Shown: one piece after another, positions 1 through 8,722 of the stretch
How the letters are laid out: each line of letters starts with the position of its first letter
Position numbering within the stretch: the stretch's first letter is position 1
Assembly (NCBI GenBank): GCA_902494765.1
Contig: CABUUK010000001.1
Coordinates: 62,001 to 126,000 of the forward strand
Direction of reading: 5' to 3'
DNA from: an uncultured Collinsella sp.
Lineage (GTDB): Bacteria; Actinomycetota; Coriobacteriia; Coriobacteriales; Coriobacteriaceae
Length of the DNA: 64,000 nt
Position numbers and translations under genes: made by a program
Notes under the pieces: generated by a model
Told to the model about the DNA's origin: nothing
Databases searched by the model: none
Seen by the model: the letters and a program-made list of their open reading frames with translations, nothing else

Positions 1-365
1 CTGCGAATCTCATCGTGCTGACCGTCATTGCCGTCGGCATGTTTTTTGGACTGCGTCGCATTGCCGCTTCGACACACGGGAAGAGTTGCTGCAGCGATGG
101 TGCGAGCGGCAAGAAGGCCAAAAAGGTTGTTGTGGTGGATACCGATGCGTCACACTATCCCTATAGCGATGAGCTGCTCATCGGCGGCATGAGCTGTGAC
201 GGCTGCGCTCAGAACGTAGCCAATGCCCTCAATGCGCTGGATGGCGTGTGGGCAACGGTGACGTATACGGACCACACGGCACGCGTGCGCTCTAAGCAGC
301 CGGTTGATCGTGGTGTCCTCGAGACGGCCGTGAAAGACGCGGGCTACTACGTCATGACGCTGTAA
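1..365 (+). CDS. HMA (heavy-metal-associated) domain protein, 5' end outside window
   Basis: The reading frame is open to the left window edge (first full codon at 3; a GTG at 15 is an internal candidate start), so the true N-terminus probably lies upstream. What is visible is a short hydrophobic segment followed by basic residues (ANLIVLTVIAVGMFFGLRR), a Lys/Ser/Cys-rich linker, and a roughly 65-residue HMA ferredoxin-like domain with the metal-binding motif GMSCDGC. HMA domains bind Cu(I) or other soft metals. A membrane-tethered copper chaperone or the tail of a small metal-handling protein is the likely role. Domain call is firm; the metal is inference. Confidence 0.75.
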   Translation, partial: ANLIVLTVIAVGMFFGLRRIAASTHGKSCCSDGASGKKAKKVVVVDTDASHYPYSDELLIGGMSCDGCAQNVANALNALDGVWATVTYTDHTARVRSKQPVDRGVLETAVKDAGYYVMTL

Positions 366-390
366 GCGCGCCTTGGATGCGCTTCCTTGG

Positions 391-828
391 CTAGGCTCGT
401 CCGCGCAGTTCGATGTCTTGGATGTCGTCGAAGTCGATGGCTATGTCTCGGAGCTTGAGGAGCTTGAAGGCGGGGAGCGCCTCGTCGAGGATGCCGGTGC
501 GGCTGCGATAGCCGTATGTATCGTAATAGGTGACACGAACCAAGTCGCCACGTTTGAGACCCTCGAGCTTTTTAGAAAGTACGAGGGCTTTTTCTTCCGT
601 GAGCTCACGTTTTTGCTCTACGGTGATTTCCTGCTTGCGCACGAGTTCGTAGTATCCCGTGAGGGCGGCAAAGGGCATAAACTGTGCGGCGCGGTTGGCG
701 CGCACGGCACCGTTGGCAGTGAGGTTGGGGTCGGCTGCGCGGCGTCTGCCCTCGGGGTCCGCCAGGCGCTCGAAGGCGGTCGGCGGGCGCATGGGCTGTT
801 GTTTGGGTTTAGGCACGGTGTCCTCCAA
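391..828 (-). CDS. YolD-like protein, partner of the adjacent Y-family polymerase
   Basis: A 145-residue soluble protein. The stretch AAQFMPFAALTGYYELVRKQ is the hallmark of the YolD-like family, which in Gram-positive bacteria and their mobile elements sits next to UmuC/DinB-type polymerases. Its start lies inside the last 20 bases of the polymerase gene (overlap 809-828), so the two are translationally coupled and share the SOS promoter upstream. The biochemical role of YolD proteins is not settled; a UmuD-like accessory role is usually proposed. The C-terminal half is charged and probably a small beta domain. Confidence 0.8.
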   Translation of the reverse strand: MEDTVPKPKQQPMRPPTAFERLADPEGRRRAADPNLTANGAVRANRAAQFMPFAALTGYYELVRKQEITVEQKRELTEEKALVLSKKLEGLKRGDLVRVTYYDTYGYRSRTGILDEALPAFKLLKLRDIAIDFDDIQDIELRGRA

Positions 829-2314
829 CTTGATCGTTGCGCTCGCGCGCGGTGGCGCCGGCGGTAAAGCTTAATCCCTTGACGAGCGCGTTCTTGCCGT
901 ACTTGCCTTTTACGGCCAACACGGCGCGCGCCAGGTCGCGCTCGCGCTCATCGGCCTCGACATCGCTAAACAGATCGATAGTGGCAAATTCCTCGGGCAC
1001 AAGATTGCCAAATCCCAGGTTGATGCGCTTGACCGGTCGTTTCGGGTCGACGGTTTGCGCCCAGAGATCATCGAAATAGCCCATGATCTTCTTAAACGAA
1101 TTAGTGCGTTCAGGCAGCTTGTGGGATGCATTGGAATGCGCGAACAGCGCGGCATAGCCACCGCGCGGTTTGCCGCCATGCTCTCCTACAAAGATGCCAT
1201 CGATTGCCTGCGCTTCGCGCACCAGGCGACGCCTTTCGTCATCGCGCTGGACGGGCTTGGGAGCACGGGGCGCGAGCTCGGGGCCGGCGGTTGCGGTGGG
1301 TACGATACTCGACGTGCTCGAGCGCAGGTGCCCGCATCCGTCCACATATTGCGCTGTACCACTGGCGTCGAGGCGGCGTATGTCGGCGCGCTCGCTCGCG
1401 TAGCCCACAAAGAGCGAGATGCTGTCGCAGACTACGTGCTTATCGACCAAGTCCAACACGGCGTTGTCGACCATCTCGCGCAAGACGGTATAGGCCTGTT
1501 CGTAGGCATAACCCTTCGAGAGCACCTGTCCTGTGGTGGTCGAAGTCGCTTGCGGGCGATAGGCTTGGATATCGGCGATGGTTGTCGGCTCACGCCCGAA
1601 GGCGTGGTCGATGAGATATTCGGCATTGACGCCGAGTTCGTCGTAAAGCAGGTTTTCGTCGAGCGCCGCGACGCTCATCAGATCGTAGACGCCGTATTTT
1701 TCGAGTCGTGCTGCCACGCCGGGGCCGATGCCCCAGATGTCGGTGATGGGGCGATGGGGCCAGATCTCCTTGCGAAAGGTCTCGTCGTCGAGTTTGCCGA
1801 TGCGACTGAGCACGTGCTTGGCGGTGATATCGAGCGCAACCTTGGCCTGGAATAGGTTGGGGCCGATGCCGACCGTCGCCGTGATGCCGGTGCGCGCCAG
1901 GACCTCGTCGCGCAACATGCAGGCGAACCCTTCCGCATCGGTGTGATAGAGGTCCAGATAGGGCGTCACGTCGATAAAGCACTCGTCAATTGAGTAGACG
2001 TGAACGTCTTGCGGACTCACGTATTCCAGATAGATACCGTAGATTTGCGCCGACACCTCCATGTAGTGCTGCATGCGCGGTACGGCCTTGATGTAGTCGA
2101 TGCCGTCGGGAATCTCGAACAGACGGCAGCGGTTGTGTATCCCGAGGTCCTTCATGGCTTGTGTGATGGCGAGGCAGATGGTTGTGCGCCCGCGCGATTC
2201 GTCGGCAACGACCAGGTTGGTAGTGAGCGGGTTGAGCCCGCGGTCGACGCACTCGACGCTGGCATAAAACGTCTTGAGGTCGATGCAGATATAGGTGTGC
2301 TGCTCGTGCGCCAT
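809..2314 (-). CDS. Y-family DNA polymerase (DinB/UmuC type, lesion bypass)
   Basis: A 501-residue translesion polymerase. The palm-domain motifs are present: CIDLKTFYASVE near the N-terminus (first catalytic Asp) and YSIDECFID (SIDE motif) near residue 105, followed by a helix-hairpin-helix thumb segment (DIWGIGPGVAARLEKYG). Length and the YolD partner resemble the UvrX/UmuC-like branch rather than classical 350-400-residue DinB. I start it at the ATG at 2314 because GGAGGG lies six bases upstream; an in-frame GTG at 2335 would place that Shine-Dalgarno inside the gene. An SOS box 31 bases upstream implies damage induction. It makes error-prone DNA past lesions. Confidence 0.92.
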   Translation of the reverse strand: MAHEQHTYICIDLKTFYASVECVDRGLNPLTTNLVVADESRGRTTICLAITQAMKDLGIHNRCRLFEIPDGIDYIKAVPRMQHYMEVSAQIYGIYLEYVSPQDVHVYSIDECFIDVTPYLDLYHTDAEGFACMLRDEVLARTGITATVGIGPNLFQAKVALDITAKHVLSRIGKLDDETFRKEIWPHRPITDIWGIGPGVAARLEKYGVYDLMSVAALDENLLYDELGVNAEYLIDHAFGREPTTIADIQAYRPQATSTTTGQVLSKGYAYEQAYTVLREMVDNAVLDLVDKHVVCDSISLFVGYASERADIRRLDASGTAQYVDGCGHLRSSTSSIVPTATAGPELAPRAPKPVQRDDERRRLVREAQAIDGIFVGEHGGKPRGGYAALFAHSNASHKLPERTNSFKKIMGYFDDLWAQTVDPKRPVKRINLGFGNLVPEEFATIDLFSDVEADERERDLARAVLAVKGKYGKNALVKGLSFTAGATARERNDQVGGHRA

Positions 2315-2344
2315 CCGTGTCCCTCCATCAAACACATGTTCTTA

Positions 2345-2360
2345 TCGAATACCTGTTCGA
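2345..2360. promoter_or_regulatory. LexA (SOS) box upstream of the Y-family polymerase
   Basis: TCGAATACCTGTTCGA matches the actinobacterial/Gram-positive LexA site TCGAAC-N4-GTTCGA with one mismatch. It lies 31 bases before the polymerase start, where it would repress the polymerase-yolD operon. Confidence 0.7.
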
Positions 2361-2386
2361 TAATACCCGCTCGACCGGACACCGTC

Positions 2387-2405
2387 AAAACCTGTCCCTT
2401 TTTGG
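2387..2405. repeat. Half copy of a GGACAGG intergenic repeat
   Basis: AAAACCTGTCCCTTTTTGG repeats the end of the palindromic element at 3073-3134 and the copy at 43643-43670. It sits between divergent genes. Confidence 0.45.
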
Positions 2406-2537
2406 CGGGTATGGTCGTGCGGCTGCATCGGGTTTTTAACGCAGCTCTAAAGAGTGCGAAACAGCCCGGAAAACCTCGCTTCGTAGCATGGGCCTAACGA
2501 TTGGTAGCGCCTATATGCACGGAAGGTTGTGGAAAAG

Positions 2538-3062
2538 ATGGTCAATTATGGGTTTGGTATGCCGACGCGCCTTGTTGCGGATGGAGACGTGGCTCGCTGG
2601 TGCGGACGATTGGTCGCTCACTACGGTGGCACCAAGGCGCTGGTCGTGCTGGGCGGAGACAAGCATACGCGCGATGAGCTTGTCTCGGCGGCACTCGGCT
2701 CGCTTGATCGGGCCCTACTCGAGCGTGTGCTTTTCCGCTGCGGATCGGTTGAGGGCGACGGGGGAGACGAGCTGGTCGACGAAGCCGTGGCCCTGGCGAC
2801 CGACGAAGGCATGGACTTTGTCCTGGCGATTGGCGATGCCGATACTGCTGGCTTTGCGCGCGAGCTCGCGCGGCGCATGGCGGCGCTCGATGCCGGCGAA
2901 GACGGCTTTGTGCCTTATGGATGCATTGTCTCGGAGGGCAAGGTACCTGCTGTCGTGGGAGCCGGCGAGGTGCCCGTTTTTGCCATCATTGCGCCCGAAC
3001 TGCTGGAGGGCATCGGGTCTCCTCTGCGCGAGCTGCTCGGCAGTGTGTGCGCCGCGGCCTAA
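2538..3062 (+). CDS. Truncated iron-containing alcohol dehydrogenase-like protein
   Basis: About 174 residues (an in-frame GTG at 2529 would add three). The start MVNYGFGMPTRLVADGDVAR followed by KALVVLGGDKHTRDEL and the later FVLAIGDADTAG resembles the N-terminal nucleotide-binding lobe of Fe-dependent (butanol-type) alcohol dehydrogenases, whose usual length is near 390. The GGGS loop that normally contacts NAD(P) is replaced by GDAD, and the whole C-terminal metal-binding helical domain is missing. No remnant of that domain follows, so the gene is either an old truncation or a repurposed stand-alone domain. It is probably not an active dehydrogenase. Confidence 0.55.
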   Translation: MVNYGFGMPTRLVADGDVARWCGRLVAHYGGTKALVVLGGDKHTRDELVSAALGSLDRALLERVLFRCGSVEGDGGDELVDEAVALATDEGMDFVLAIGDADTAGFARELARRMAALDAGEDGFVPYGCIVSEGKVPAVVGAGEVPVFAIIAPELLEGIGSPLRELLGSVCAAA

Positions 3063-3072
3063 TATCTGCCAT

Positions 3073-3134
3073 AAAGGGATGGGTTATTTTTGGTAGGTAA
3101 AGCGTTTGACCTGCCAAAATAAGCCTGTCCCTTT
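3073..3134. repeat. 62-bp palindromic intergenic element
   Basis: Two arms of about 29 bases (AAAGGGATGGGTTATTTTTG and its near-complement ending CAAAATAAGCCTGTCCCTTT) meet at a short loop. The right arm recurs at 43643-43670 and partly at 2387-2405. It lies downstream of the truncated dehydrogenase gene and may also act as its terminator. Confidence 0.6.
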
Positions 3135-3261
3135 TTGATCGGTTGCCGTTTGGGGGCCGATTGGCAACGCTCACTGATTGTAGTCTTGACCTGCGCTAGA
3201 ATAGTGGCATCTGAATGTCCGGGCGCATGGAGGCGTGCGCCCGTATGCTGAGGAGGACTCT

Positions 3262-4956
3262 ATGGCAACTGTTGCCGCACCTATCGATGCTACGTCGACT
3301 GCCGCTTGGAAGGCACTCGAGGCTCATCAGGAGAAGCTCGAGGCCGATGGTATCGACCTCAAGGCCTGGTTCGCTGCCGATGCCGAGCGCGTGAACAAGC
3401 TGAGCTTTGACGCCGGTGACCTGCACTTCGATCTGTCGAAGAACCTGGTGACCGATGAGACCGTCAAGCTGCTGTGCGATCTTGCCCGTGAGGTGAAGCT
3501 CGAGGAGCGCCGCGACGCCATGTTCTCCGGCGAGCACATCAACACCACCGAGGACCGCGCCGTCCTGCACACCGCGCTGCGCCGCCCGGCAAGCGAGAAG
3601 GGCCAGCTCATCGTCGACGGCCAGGACGTCGTCGCCGACGTGCACGAGGTCCTCGATCGCATGTATGCCTTCGCCGAGCGCGTGCGCTCCGGTGAGTGGA
3701 AGGGCGTTACCGGCAAGAAGATCGAGCACCTGGTGTCCATCGGCATCGGCGGCTCCGATCTGGGCCCGGTCATGGCTTACGAGGCTCTGCGTCCCTATGC
3801 CGACGCCGGTATCGACTGCCGCTATATCTCCAACATCGACCCCAACGACCAGGCCGAGAAGCTTAAGGGCCTGGATCCCGAGACCACGCTCGTGATCATC
3901 GTCTCCAAGACCTTCACCACGCTCGAGACCCTCACCAACGCTCGCGAGGTCAAGACCTGGATGCTCGAGCAGCTCAAGGCTCAGGGCGCCATCGACGGCT
4001 CCGATGAGCAGAACGCCGAGGCCGTGGCAAAGCACTTCGTCGCCGTCTCCACCGCACTCGAGAAGGTCGAGGCCTTCGGTATCGACCCCGCCAACGCCTT
4101 CGGTTTCTGGAACTGGGTTGGCGGCCGCTATTCCGTTGACTCTGCTGTGGGCCTGTCGCTGATCGTCGTGCTCGGCCCCGAGCGCTTCCAGCAGTTCCTC
4201 GAGGGCTTCCACGCCATCGACGAGTACTTCTGCAACACCCCACTCGAGAACAACGCCGTCGCGCTGATGGGCCTGCTCAACGTCTGGTACGTCAACTTCT
4301 TCGGTTCCAAGAGCCACGCCGTGCTGCCGTACTGCCAGTACCTGCACCGCTTCCCGGCCTACCTGCAGCAGCTCACCATGGAGTCCAACGGCAAGCATGT
4401 CCGTTGGGACGGCAGCGCCGTGACTTCCGACACCGGTGAGATCTTCTGGGGCGAGCCCGGCACCAACGGCCAGCATGCCTTCTACCAGCTGCTGCACCAG
4501 GGCACCGTGGTGGTTCCGGCCGATTTCATCGCCTTTGCCAATACCGCCAACCCTGCGACCGATAGCGGTCAGGACGTGCATGAGCTGTTCCTGGGCAACT
4601 TCCTGGCCCAGACCAAGGCGCTCGCCTTTGGCAAGACGGCCGACGAGGTTCGTGCCGAGGGCACGCCCGAGCAGATCGTCCCGGCCCGTTGCTTTGAGGG
4701 CAACCGCCCGACGACCTCGATCTTCGGCGACACGCTGACCCCGTTCGCACTCGGTGAGCTCATCGCCCTGTACGAGCACATCACGTTTGTCGAGGGCACG
4801 GTCTGGGGCATCGACTCCTATGACCAGTGGGGCGTTGAGCTGGGCAAGCAGCTTGCCAAGCAGATCACCCCTGCCTTCCACGACGATGCCGCCAAGGCCG
4901 AGCAGGACGCTTCGACCCAGGCGCTCATCGAGTTCTATCGCGCGCATCGCAAGTAG
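3262..4956 (+). CDS. pgi: Glucose-6-phosphate isomerase
   Basis: A 564-residue cytosolic enzyme interconverting glucose 6-phosphate and fructose 6-phosphate in glycolysis/gluconeogenesis. The phosphosugar-binding segment [18 protein letters not shown] lies near residue 160. The PGI signatures [18 protein letters not shown] and [20 protein letters not shown] are both present. Length fits the E. coli-type (about 550) family. The start at 3262 is chosen because GAGGAGGA lies four bases upstream; a longer in-frame start at 3235 adds nine unlikely residues. Codon use is strongly biased (C-ending), as expected of a highly expressed gene. It is monocistronic with its own terminator. Confidence 0.97.
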   Translation: MATVAAPIDATSTAAWKALEAHQEKLEADGIDLKAWFAADAERVNKLSFDAGDLHFDLSKNLVTDETVKLLCDLAREVKLEERRDAMFSGEHINTTEDRAVLHTALRRPASEKGQLIVDGQDVVADVHEVLDRMYAFAERVRSGEWKGVTGKKIEHLVSIGIGGSDLGPVMAYEALRPYADAGIDCRYISNIDPNDQAEKLKGLDPETTLVIIVSKTFTTLETLTNAREVKTWMLEQLKAQGAIDGSDEQNAEAVAKHFVAVSTALEKVEAFGIDPANAFGFWNWVGGRYSVDSAVGLSLIVVLGPERFQQFLEGFHAIDEYFCNTPLENNAVALMGLLNVWYVNFFGSKSHAVLPYCQYLHRFPAYLQQLTMESNGKHVRWDGSAVTSDTGEIFWGEPGTNGQHAFYQLLHQGTVVVPADFIAFANTANPATDSGQDVHELFLGNFLAQTKALAFGKTADEVRAEGTPEQIVPARCFEGNRPTTSIFGDTLTPFALGELIALYEHITFVEGTVWGIDSYDQWGVELGKQLAKQITPAFHDDAAKAEQDASTQALIEFYRAHRK

Positions 4957-4990
4957 TCGCTGCTGTTAACGCATCGCGTCTTATAGTCAG

Positions 4991-5024
4991 GGGCCCGTAT
5001 CCTATCGGATGCGGGTCCCTTTGC
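4991..5024 (+). terminator. Terminator after pgi
   Basis: GGGCCCGTATCC and GGATGCGGGTCCC pair around a TATC loop (one bulge), followed by TTTGCTTT. Confidence 0.7.
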
Positions 5025-5097
5025 TTTGCCGTGGTCCCGGGGCGCACGGCCTTTGTGGAACATCGCCGGGGCGTCGCGCGCTGCGAGAACCCTGCGC

Positions 5098-6402
5098 CTA
5101 GATCTCGGCCTCCGCATGGCCTCGCTGCGCCTCGGGCAACTCCCCGTAGAGCGGATGGTCTTCGAGCCTAAAGCGCTCGACCTGTTCGGGAGTGCGACCG
5201 CGTACAAAGAGCCACGAGCGATCGATCGGCGTCGCCATGAGCGTGCTGGGCAGCGCGTCGGCGCGGTCGGAAAACACCCGGGCGCTCTCGGGATCCTGGA
5301 ACGCCAGCACCAGATGCGTGTCGCAGTTGCCCATGATGGAGCGTGCGCGTGCCTCGCCATAGAGCGCATCGAGCTGGTTGGTCGACTGCAGCAGCAGCGT
5401 TGCCCAGATGTTGCGGCTTCGGATAATCGAGAGCACGTTGTCGATCTGGGGGATCTGCAGATTTGCGAAGTCATCGAGCATAAAGCGCACGGGCACGGGC
5501 AGGCTGTCGTCGGGCTGCCTATCGGCCTCACGAATGAGGCCCATAAACGCTTGCGTAATAAAGAGGCCGGTCAGCGGATCGAGATTGCGGTCAATATCGC
5601 TTACGGTTACAAACAGGGCGCAGGGGGTGTGTCCCATGGAAGCGAAGTCCACCTGATGGCACTCACGATAGAGCTGTGCCGCACCGTCGAATCCCAGACA
5701 CATGACCTTTTCGGCAAGGATGCCGACGATGCTCGCGTGCATGCGCTCGGCATTTTGCGTAATGGCGTAGCGCCGCCATAGCGAGATGGCATAGCTTTGG
5801 GGGTCGGTCGTGATCAGGTCGTCAAACAATCGACCCGTGGCACCGTCCTGCAGGTGCTCGATCAGCTTGATGACCGAGCTGATCGTCTGCTCGTCGGCGG
5901 GTAGCTGTTCGGTGACGTAGGCGATAAGACACGACAGCAGGTTTGCCGCCGCATGATCCCAAAAAGGCTGGTTGTTGTCCTCGATGGGGCAGATGGCCTT
6001 TGCCACCGAGAGGATGTCCTGCTGGTTGGGCCTGCCGTCCGCCTTGCGGCGAATGTGCCTTAGGGGGTTGTAGCCGCAGCGCTCGATGCCGGGCGCAAGG
6101 GCCGGGACGGTGTTGAGGTCGGCGAAGTTGAGACATTGTACGCGGTAACCGTGGGCTGCCAGCACGGGTCCCACTTCGCGACAGAGCGTGCCTTTGGTGT
6201 CGAGCACGATGTAGCTTGCGTTCATTTGCAGCAGGTTGGGCTTGAGGACGTTTCGGGTCTTGCCGGCTCCCGAGGGGCCGATCACAAGTGCGTTGTTGTT
6301 GAGCCCCGTTTGGCGGGTGTCGCAGGAAAGCGTTCTATCTTTGGCGAGGATGGTGGACGATGCGGACTCAGATGCGGCGAGGCGGCTGGCGAGGTTAGAC
6401 AT
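5098..6402 (-). CDS. Short VirD4/TraG-like coupling ATPase
   Basis: A 434-residue P-loop ATPase of the type IV coupling protein family, which feeds DNA-protein complexes to conjugative secretion channels. Visible are TILAKDRTLSCDTRQTGLNN, Walker A GPSGAGKT near residue 55, VLDTKGTL, Walker B FMLDDFANL and the following STNQLDAL segment. Coupling proteins of integrative elements are usually near 600 residues and begin with two membrane helices; this one starts directly at the ATPase core and looks soluble. The start at 6402 has AAGGAGG six bases upstream; a longer frame to 6594 is only shadow of the clpP gene. It overlaps the ClpP-like gene by 8 bases. No relaxase or VirB genes are in the window. 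Confidence 0.8.
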   Translation of the reverse strand: MSNLASRLAASESASSTILAKDRTLSCDTRQTGLNNNALVIGPSGAGKTRNVLKPNLLQMNASYIVLDTKGTLCREVGPVLAAHGYRVQCLNFADLNTVPALAPGIERCGYNPLRHIRRKADGRPNQQDILSVAKAICPIEDNNQPFWDHAAANLLSCLIAYVTEQLPADEQTISSVIKLIEHLQDGATGRLFDDLITTDPQSYAISLWRRYAITQNAERMHASIVGILAEKVMCLGFDGAAQLYRECHQVDFASMGHTPCALFVTVSDIDRNLDPLTGLFITQAFMGLIREADRQPDDSLPVPVRFMLDDFANLQIPQIDNVLSIIRSRNIWATLLLQSTNQLDALYGEARARSIMGNCDTHLVLAFQDPESARVFSDRADALPSTLMATPIDRSWLFVRGRTPEQVERFRLEDHPLYGELPEAQRGHAEAEI

Positions 6403-7012
6403 GGGCGACCTCCTTGGTGGTCGAGAGGATTTCGTGGGCAAAGCCGAGCTCGACGGCGCGCTCGGCCGAAAGGTAGGTGTCTTTTGCGGTAAGGGACTGG
6501 ATGCGCTTGGGCGTGAGGCCGCTGCGGTCCGAGAGGATTTGCGTGAGGGTCTTGCGGGTCTGCATGAGACGCCGGCTGGTTTCCTGCAGCGCAAGTGCCG
6601 AGCCGCCTGCCCCCTGGGGGATCAGCGGGTCGTGAATCATGAGTTCTGCATGGGGCGCCATACGGCGATCGTCGCCGCCCATAAAAATCACGGCGCCCAT
6701 GGACGCGGCGAATTCCAGGCAGACGGTGCGGATGGGGCGCGATGCGAGGCGCATGGCGTCATAGATCGCAAGACCCGATCGCACGCTTCCGCCGGCGCTG
6801 GCGACAAATATGGTGATGGGGCGGCTGGGGTCGGTGGCATCGAGCAGGCGGATTTGCTGGCATAGGTCGTGGGCCATCGGGGTTTCGATGTTTCCCATGA
6901 CGGAGAGCTCGCGACGGGCGAGCATCTCATCGTAAATGCTGGTGAGCGTGATGCCTCGGGCGGATTCACGCATGGTGAGGGGGCTGATGATGGGGGAATG
7001 ATTGGTGTCCAT
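6395..7012 (-). CDS. ClpP-like serine protease
   Basis: A 205-residue member of the ClpP/crotonase fold. The catalytic triad appears intact: Ser104 in FAASMGAVIF, His127 in LMIHDP and Asp178 in AKDTYLSAERAVELG, with the oxyanion Gly-rich turn ASAGGSV at 71-77. It differs from housekeeping ClpP in its N-terminus and is encoded between an unknown protein and a coupling ATPase rather than beside clpX, so it is probably a mobile-element or phage-type paralogue. It may process or degrade a specific partner. No Clp ATPase gene is nearby; it would need to borrow one or work alone. Confidence 0.85.
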   Translation of the reverse strand: MDTNHSPIISPLTMRESARGITLTSIYDEMLARRELSVMGNIETPMAHDLCQQIRLLDATDPSRPITIFVASAGGSVRSGLAIYDAMRLASRPIRTVCLEFAASMGAVIFMGGDDRRMAPHAELMIHDPLIPQGAGGSALALQETSRRLMQTRKTLTQILSDRSGLTPKRIQSLTAKDTYLSAERAVELGFAHEILSTTKEVAHV

Positions 7013-7075
7013 GAGGACTCCTTTCTGTTGGTTGTGTTGTGGGATAGGATTGTTGCCCGCGGAGGGGCTGGCGAG

Positions 7076-7966
7076 CTACAGGGTTCGTCCGAGCCTGAGA
7101 TCGAGCTCGGTTGTGGGGCAGGCTGCCTGTTCGTGCGGCTCGCAAGCGCCAAGGGCTCCAAAGCGATAGAGCGTTGCGGCGGGCGTGGTGTAGGCGAGCC
7201 GCAGCTGATGCTCGACAGGGGCACATCCGTCATTTTTGTAATGAGCCGCGTAGTACTGCGCGATGCTGGCGTTCATCTCGCTGCCATTGCGATGGCGCTC
7301 AAACTGGCGTCTGCAGGTCTCGATGATCTTTGCTACCGACTTGGGTGCCGTCGCGGGAACAAGGGCGAGATAGCCCTCAAATAGCTCGTTGATGCTCAGG
7401 AGGCACAGCAGGTCGATCAGCGTCCTTATGGCTGCTCCCTCGGCAGAAAAGTGCGCGGTCATGCGGTTATATCGGTTGCGGTCGACGATGGCCGCATGGG
7501 GTCTTGGAGTTTTCTGCCCCGTGGTCCCGGGCTTTTGCCGCGCCTGTGTATTGAGCTCGACGTTGCAGCGCTTGAGGCCGTCCAACGGAAGGAACAGTGC
7601 GGTGCGCAGGGTGTTCCGCTTGCTTTCGAGTTCATGACGCTCGTCGGGTTCCCATTCGAGCTTGAGTTTCGTGTCGAGTGCCGTAAGCATATGGGCTAGG
7701 CAGCCTACGGTAAGAACGTACGAATCGTTGTCGCGTTTTGGGGCATAGGGGTCTGTCAGCTTGCGAATGTCGGGGTCGCCCATGATCTTTGTGCAGCGCT
7801 TCAGCAGTTGAGGGTGGTCGGCCAAGATCGTCGCGAGCGGTAGCGACGCGTAGTTCTTGATGGTCGCGGCGGCAAAGGCGGCGTCATATTCGTTTGCATA
7901 TGCTCGCTCAATGCGGGCATCCAGAATGCTTTTCTTATCGCTGTCTCCAGCGTGGTGGTTTGTCAT
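7076..7966 (-). CDS. Uncharacterised protein, first gene of the ClpP-VirD4 operon
   Basis: A 296-residue soluble, mostly helical, charged protein with no domain I recognise. It has no signal peptide or membrane segment. The start at 7966 (MTNHHAGDSDKK) is supported by GGAGA four bases upstream; the in-frame extension to 8122 reads through the upstream direct repeats and is His-rich, so I reject it. The gene lies 63 bases before the ClpP-like gene on the same strand, implying one transcript with it and the coupling ATPase. It may be a substrate or adaptor for either, but that is conjecture. Confidence 0.65.
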   Translation of the reverse strand: MTNHHAGDSDKKSILDARIERAYANEYDAAFAAATIKNYASLPLATILADHPQLLKRCTKIMGDPDIRKLTDPYAPKRDNDSYVLTVGCLAHMLTALDTKLKLEWEPDERHELESKRNTLRTALFLPLDGLKRCNVELNTQARQKPGTTGQKTPRPHAAIVDRNRYNRMTAHFSAEGAAIRTLIDLLCLLSINELFEGYLALVPATAPKSVAKIIETCRRQFERHRNGSEMNASIAQYYAAHYKNDGCAPVEHQLRLAYTTPAATLYRFGALGACEPHEQAACPTTELDLRLGRTL

Positions 7967-7980
7967 AGCTTCTCCAATCG

Positions 7981-8050
7981 GTTGATGTTCGTGCTGTTTG
8001 TTGATGTGTTGGTTGTCGTGAGTGATGTGCTTGCCGTGGGTGATGTGCTG
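7981..8050. repeat. Four phased TGATGT direct repeats (iteron-like)
   Basis: TGATGT cores occur at 7983, 8002, 8023 and 8041, spaced 19, 21 and 18 bases, in contexts GTTGATGTTC, TTGATGTGTT, AGTGATGTGC and GGTGATGTGC. Spacing near two helical turns directly upstream of the unknown-ClpP-VirD4 operon suggests repeated binding of one protein. Confidence 0.5.
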
Positions 8051-8583
8051 ACGTTGGGGTGCTATGCGGTTTTCAATGAGCCCGTGAGGCAGTCGCTGCA
8101 AGGGCGGGATGGAACGGCCCATGCAAGGCGGAAGGCATCGTGCTCAAAATCGAGACAGCAATGCCCTGGGTGCCTCACATGTGGCAGTTACCTCATTAAG
8201 TTGTCATTGCGTTTGGGGCTGTACTTTGCCGATCTTCTTTCTCTTACACGCTAAAAACTGAAACTTCATATGCTCGATCTACTTAAAACCGCAACGGCGG
8301 TCTTTTATCAACTTATATGTCGGAACGCGTCTTTGCAAGTACTTTTTTGCGTTTGTTTCAAATGGGGTGGTTTTGCAACCGTCACGCGCCACGCTATGCG
8401 AACGTGCCCCTTTTCTGTTGTCGGTCGGATACGATGAGTCGCGTGACGTCGTCAGAGGTCGAATTCGACCGCTAACGGCGTTGTGCAGCTCATCATTTCT
8501 GGTCGCAAACAGTAAAGGGGCATGAGGGTGTATTGAGGGGGGATGTCTTGCTGTCGGCATCCGCGTGCGGTGCCATTCGCTGT
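8051..8583. other. Gene-free stretch
   Basis: I see no supported gene here. Frames at 7952-8254 (+) and 8279-8560 (-) lack a ribosome binding site and have no recognisable protein features. The region is AT-richer than its flanks and probably holds the promoter of the operon to the left. Confidence 0.5.
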
Positions 8584-8603
8584 CTGTAAATATACGTTTA
8601 CAG
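8584..8603. promoter_or_regulatory. Operator-like palindrome upstream of deoC
   Basis: CTGTAAA-TATACG-TTTACAG: perfect 7-base arms separated by 6 bases, 120 bases before deoC. The arrangement is that of a dimeric repressor site (LacI/DeoR/GntR size). The cognate regulator is not in the window. Confidence 0.5.
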
Positions 8604-8664
8604 CTAATTTCATACCACTTGTCGGAATGCGGACGCTGTCCTTGTATGTCGGGCGTACATTGAA

Positions 8665-8688
8665 CGTGGTTTTTCGCGTGAAACCACG
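8665..8688. promoter_or_regulatory. Second inverted repeat before deoC
   Basis: CGTGGTTT and AAACCACG flank an 8-base loop, 35 bases before the deoC start. It could be a repressor site or a leader hairpin. Confidence 0.4.
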
Positions 8689-8722
8689 AATCGGTTGTCA
8701 GTCCTGAACAAGGAGGCCCAGC

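Noticed and set aside
3196..4947. 583-residue minus-strand frame opposite pgi
   Set aside because: It is a mirror of the strongly codon-biased pgi gene, rich in Val/Leu/Gly/Asp, with no ribosome binding site or family motifs.
7952..8560. Frames of 93-100 residues in the gene-free stretch before deoC
   Set aside because: No ribosome binding site, no recognisable protein character, and one contains the direct repeats.
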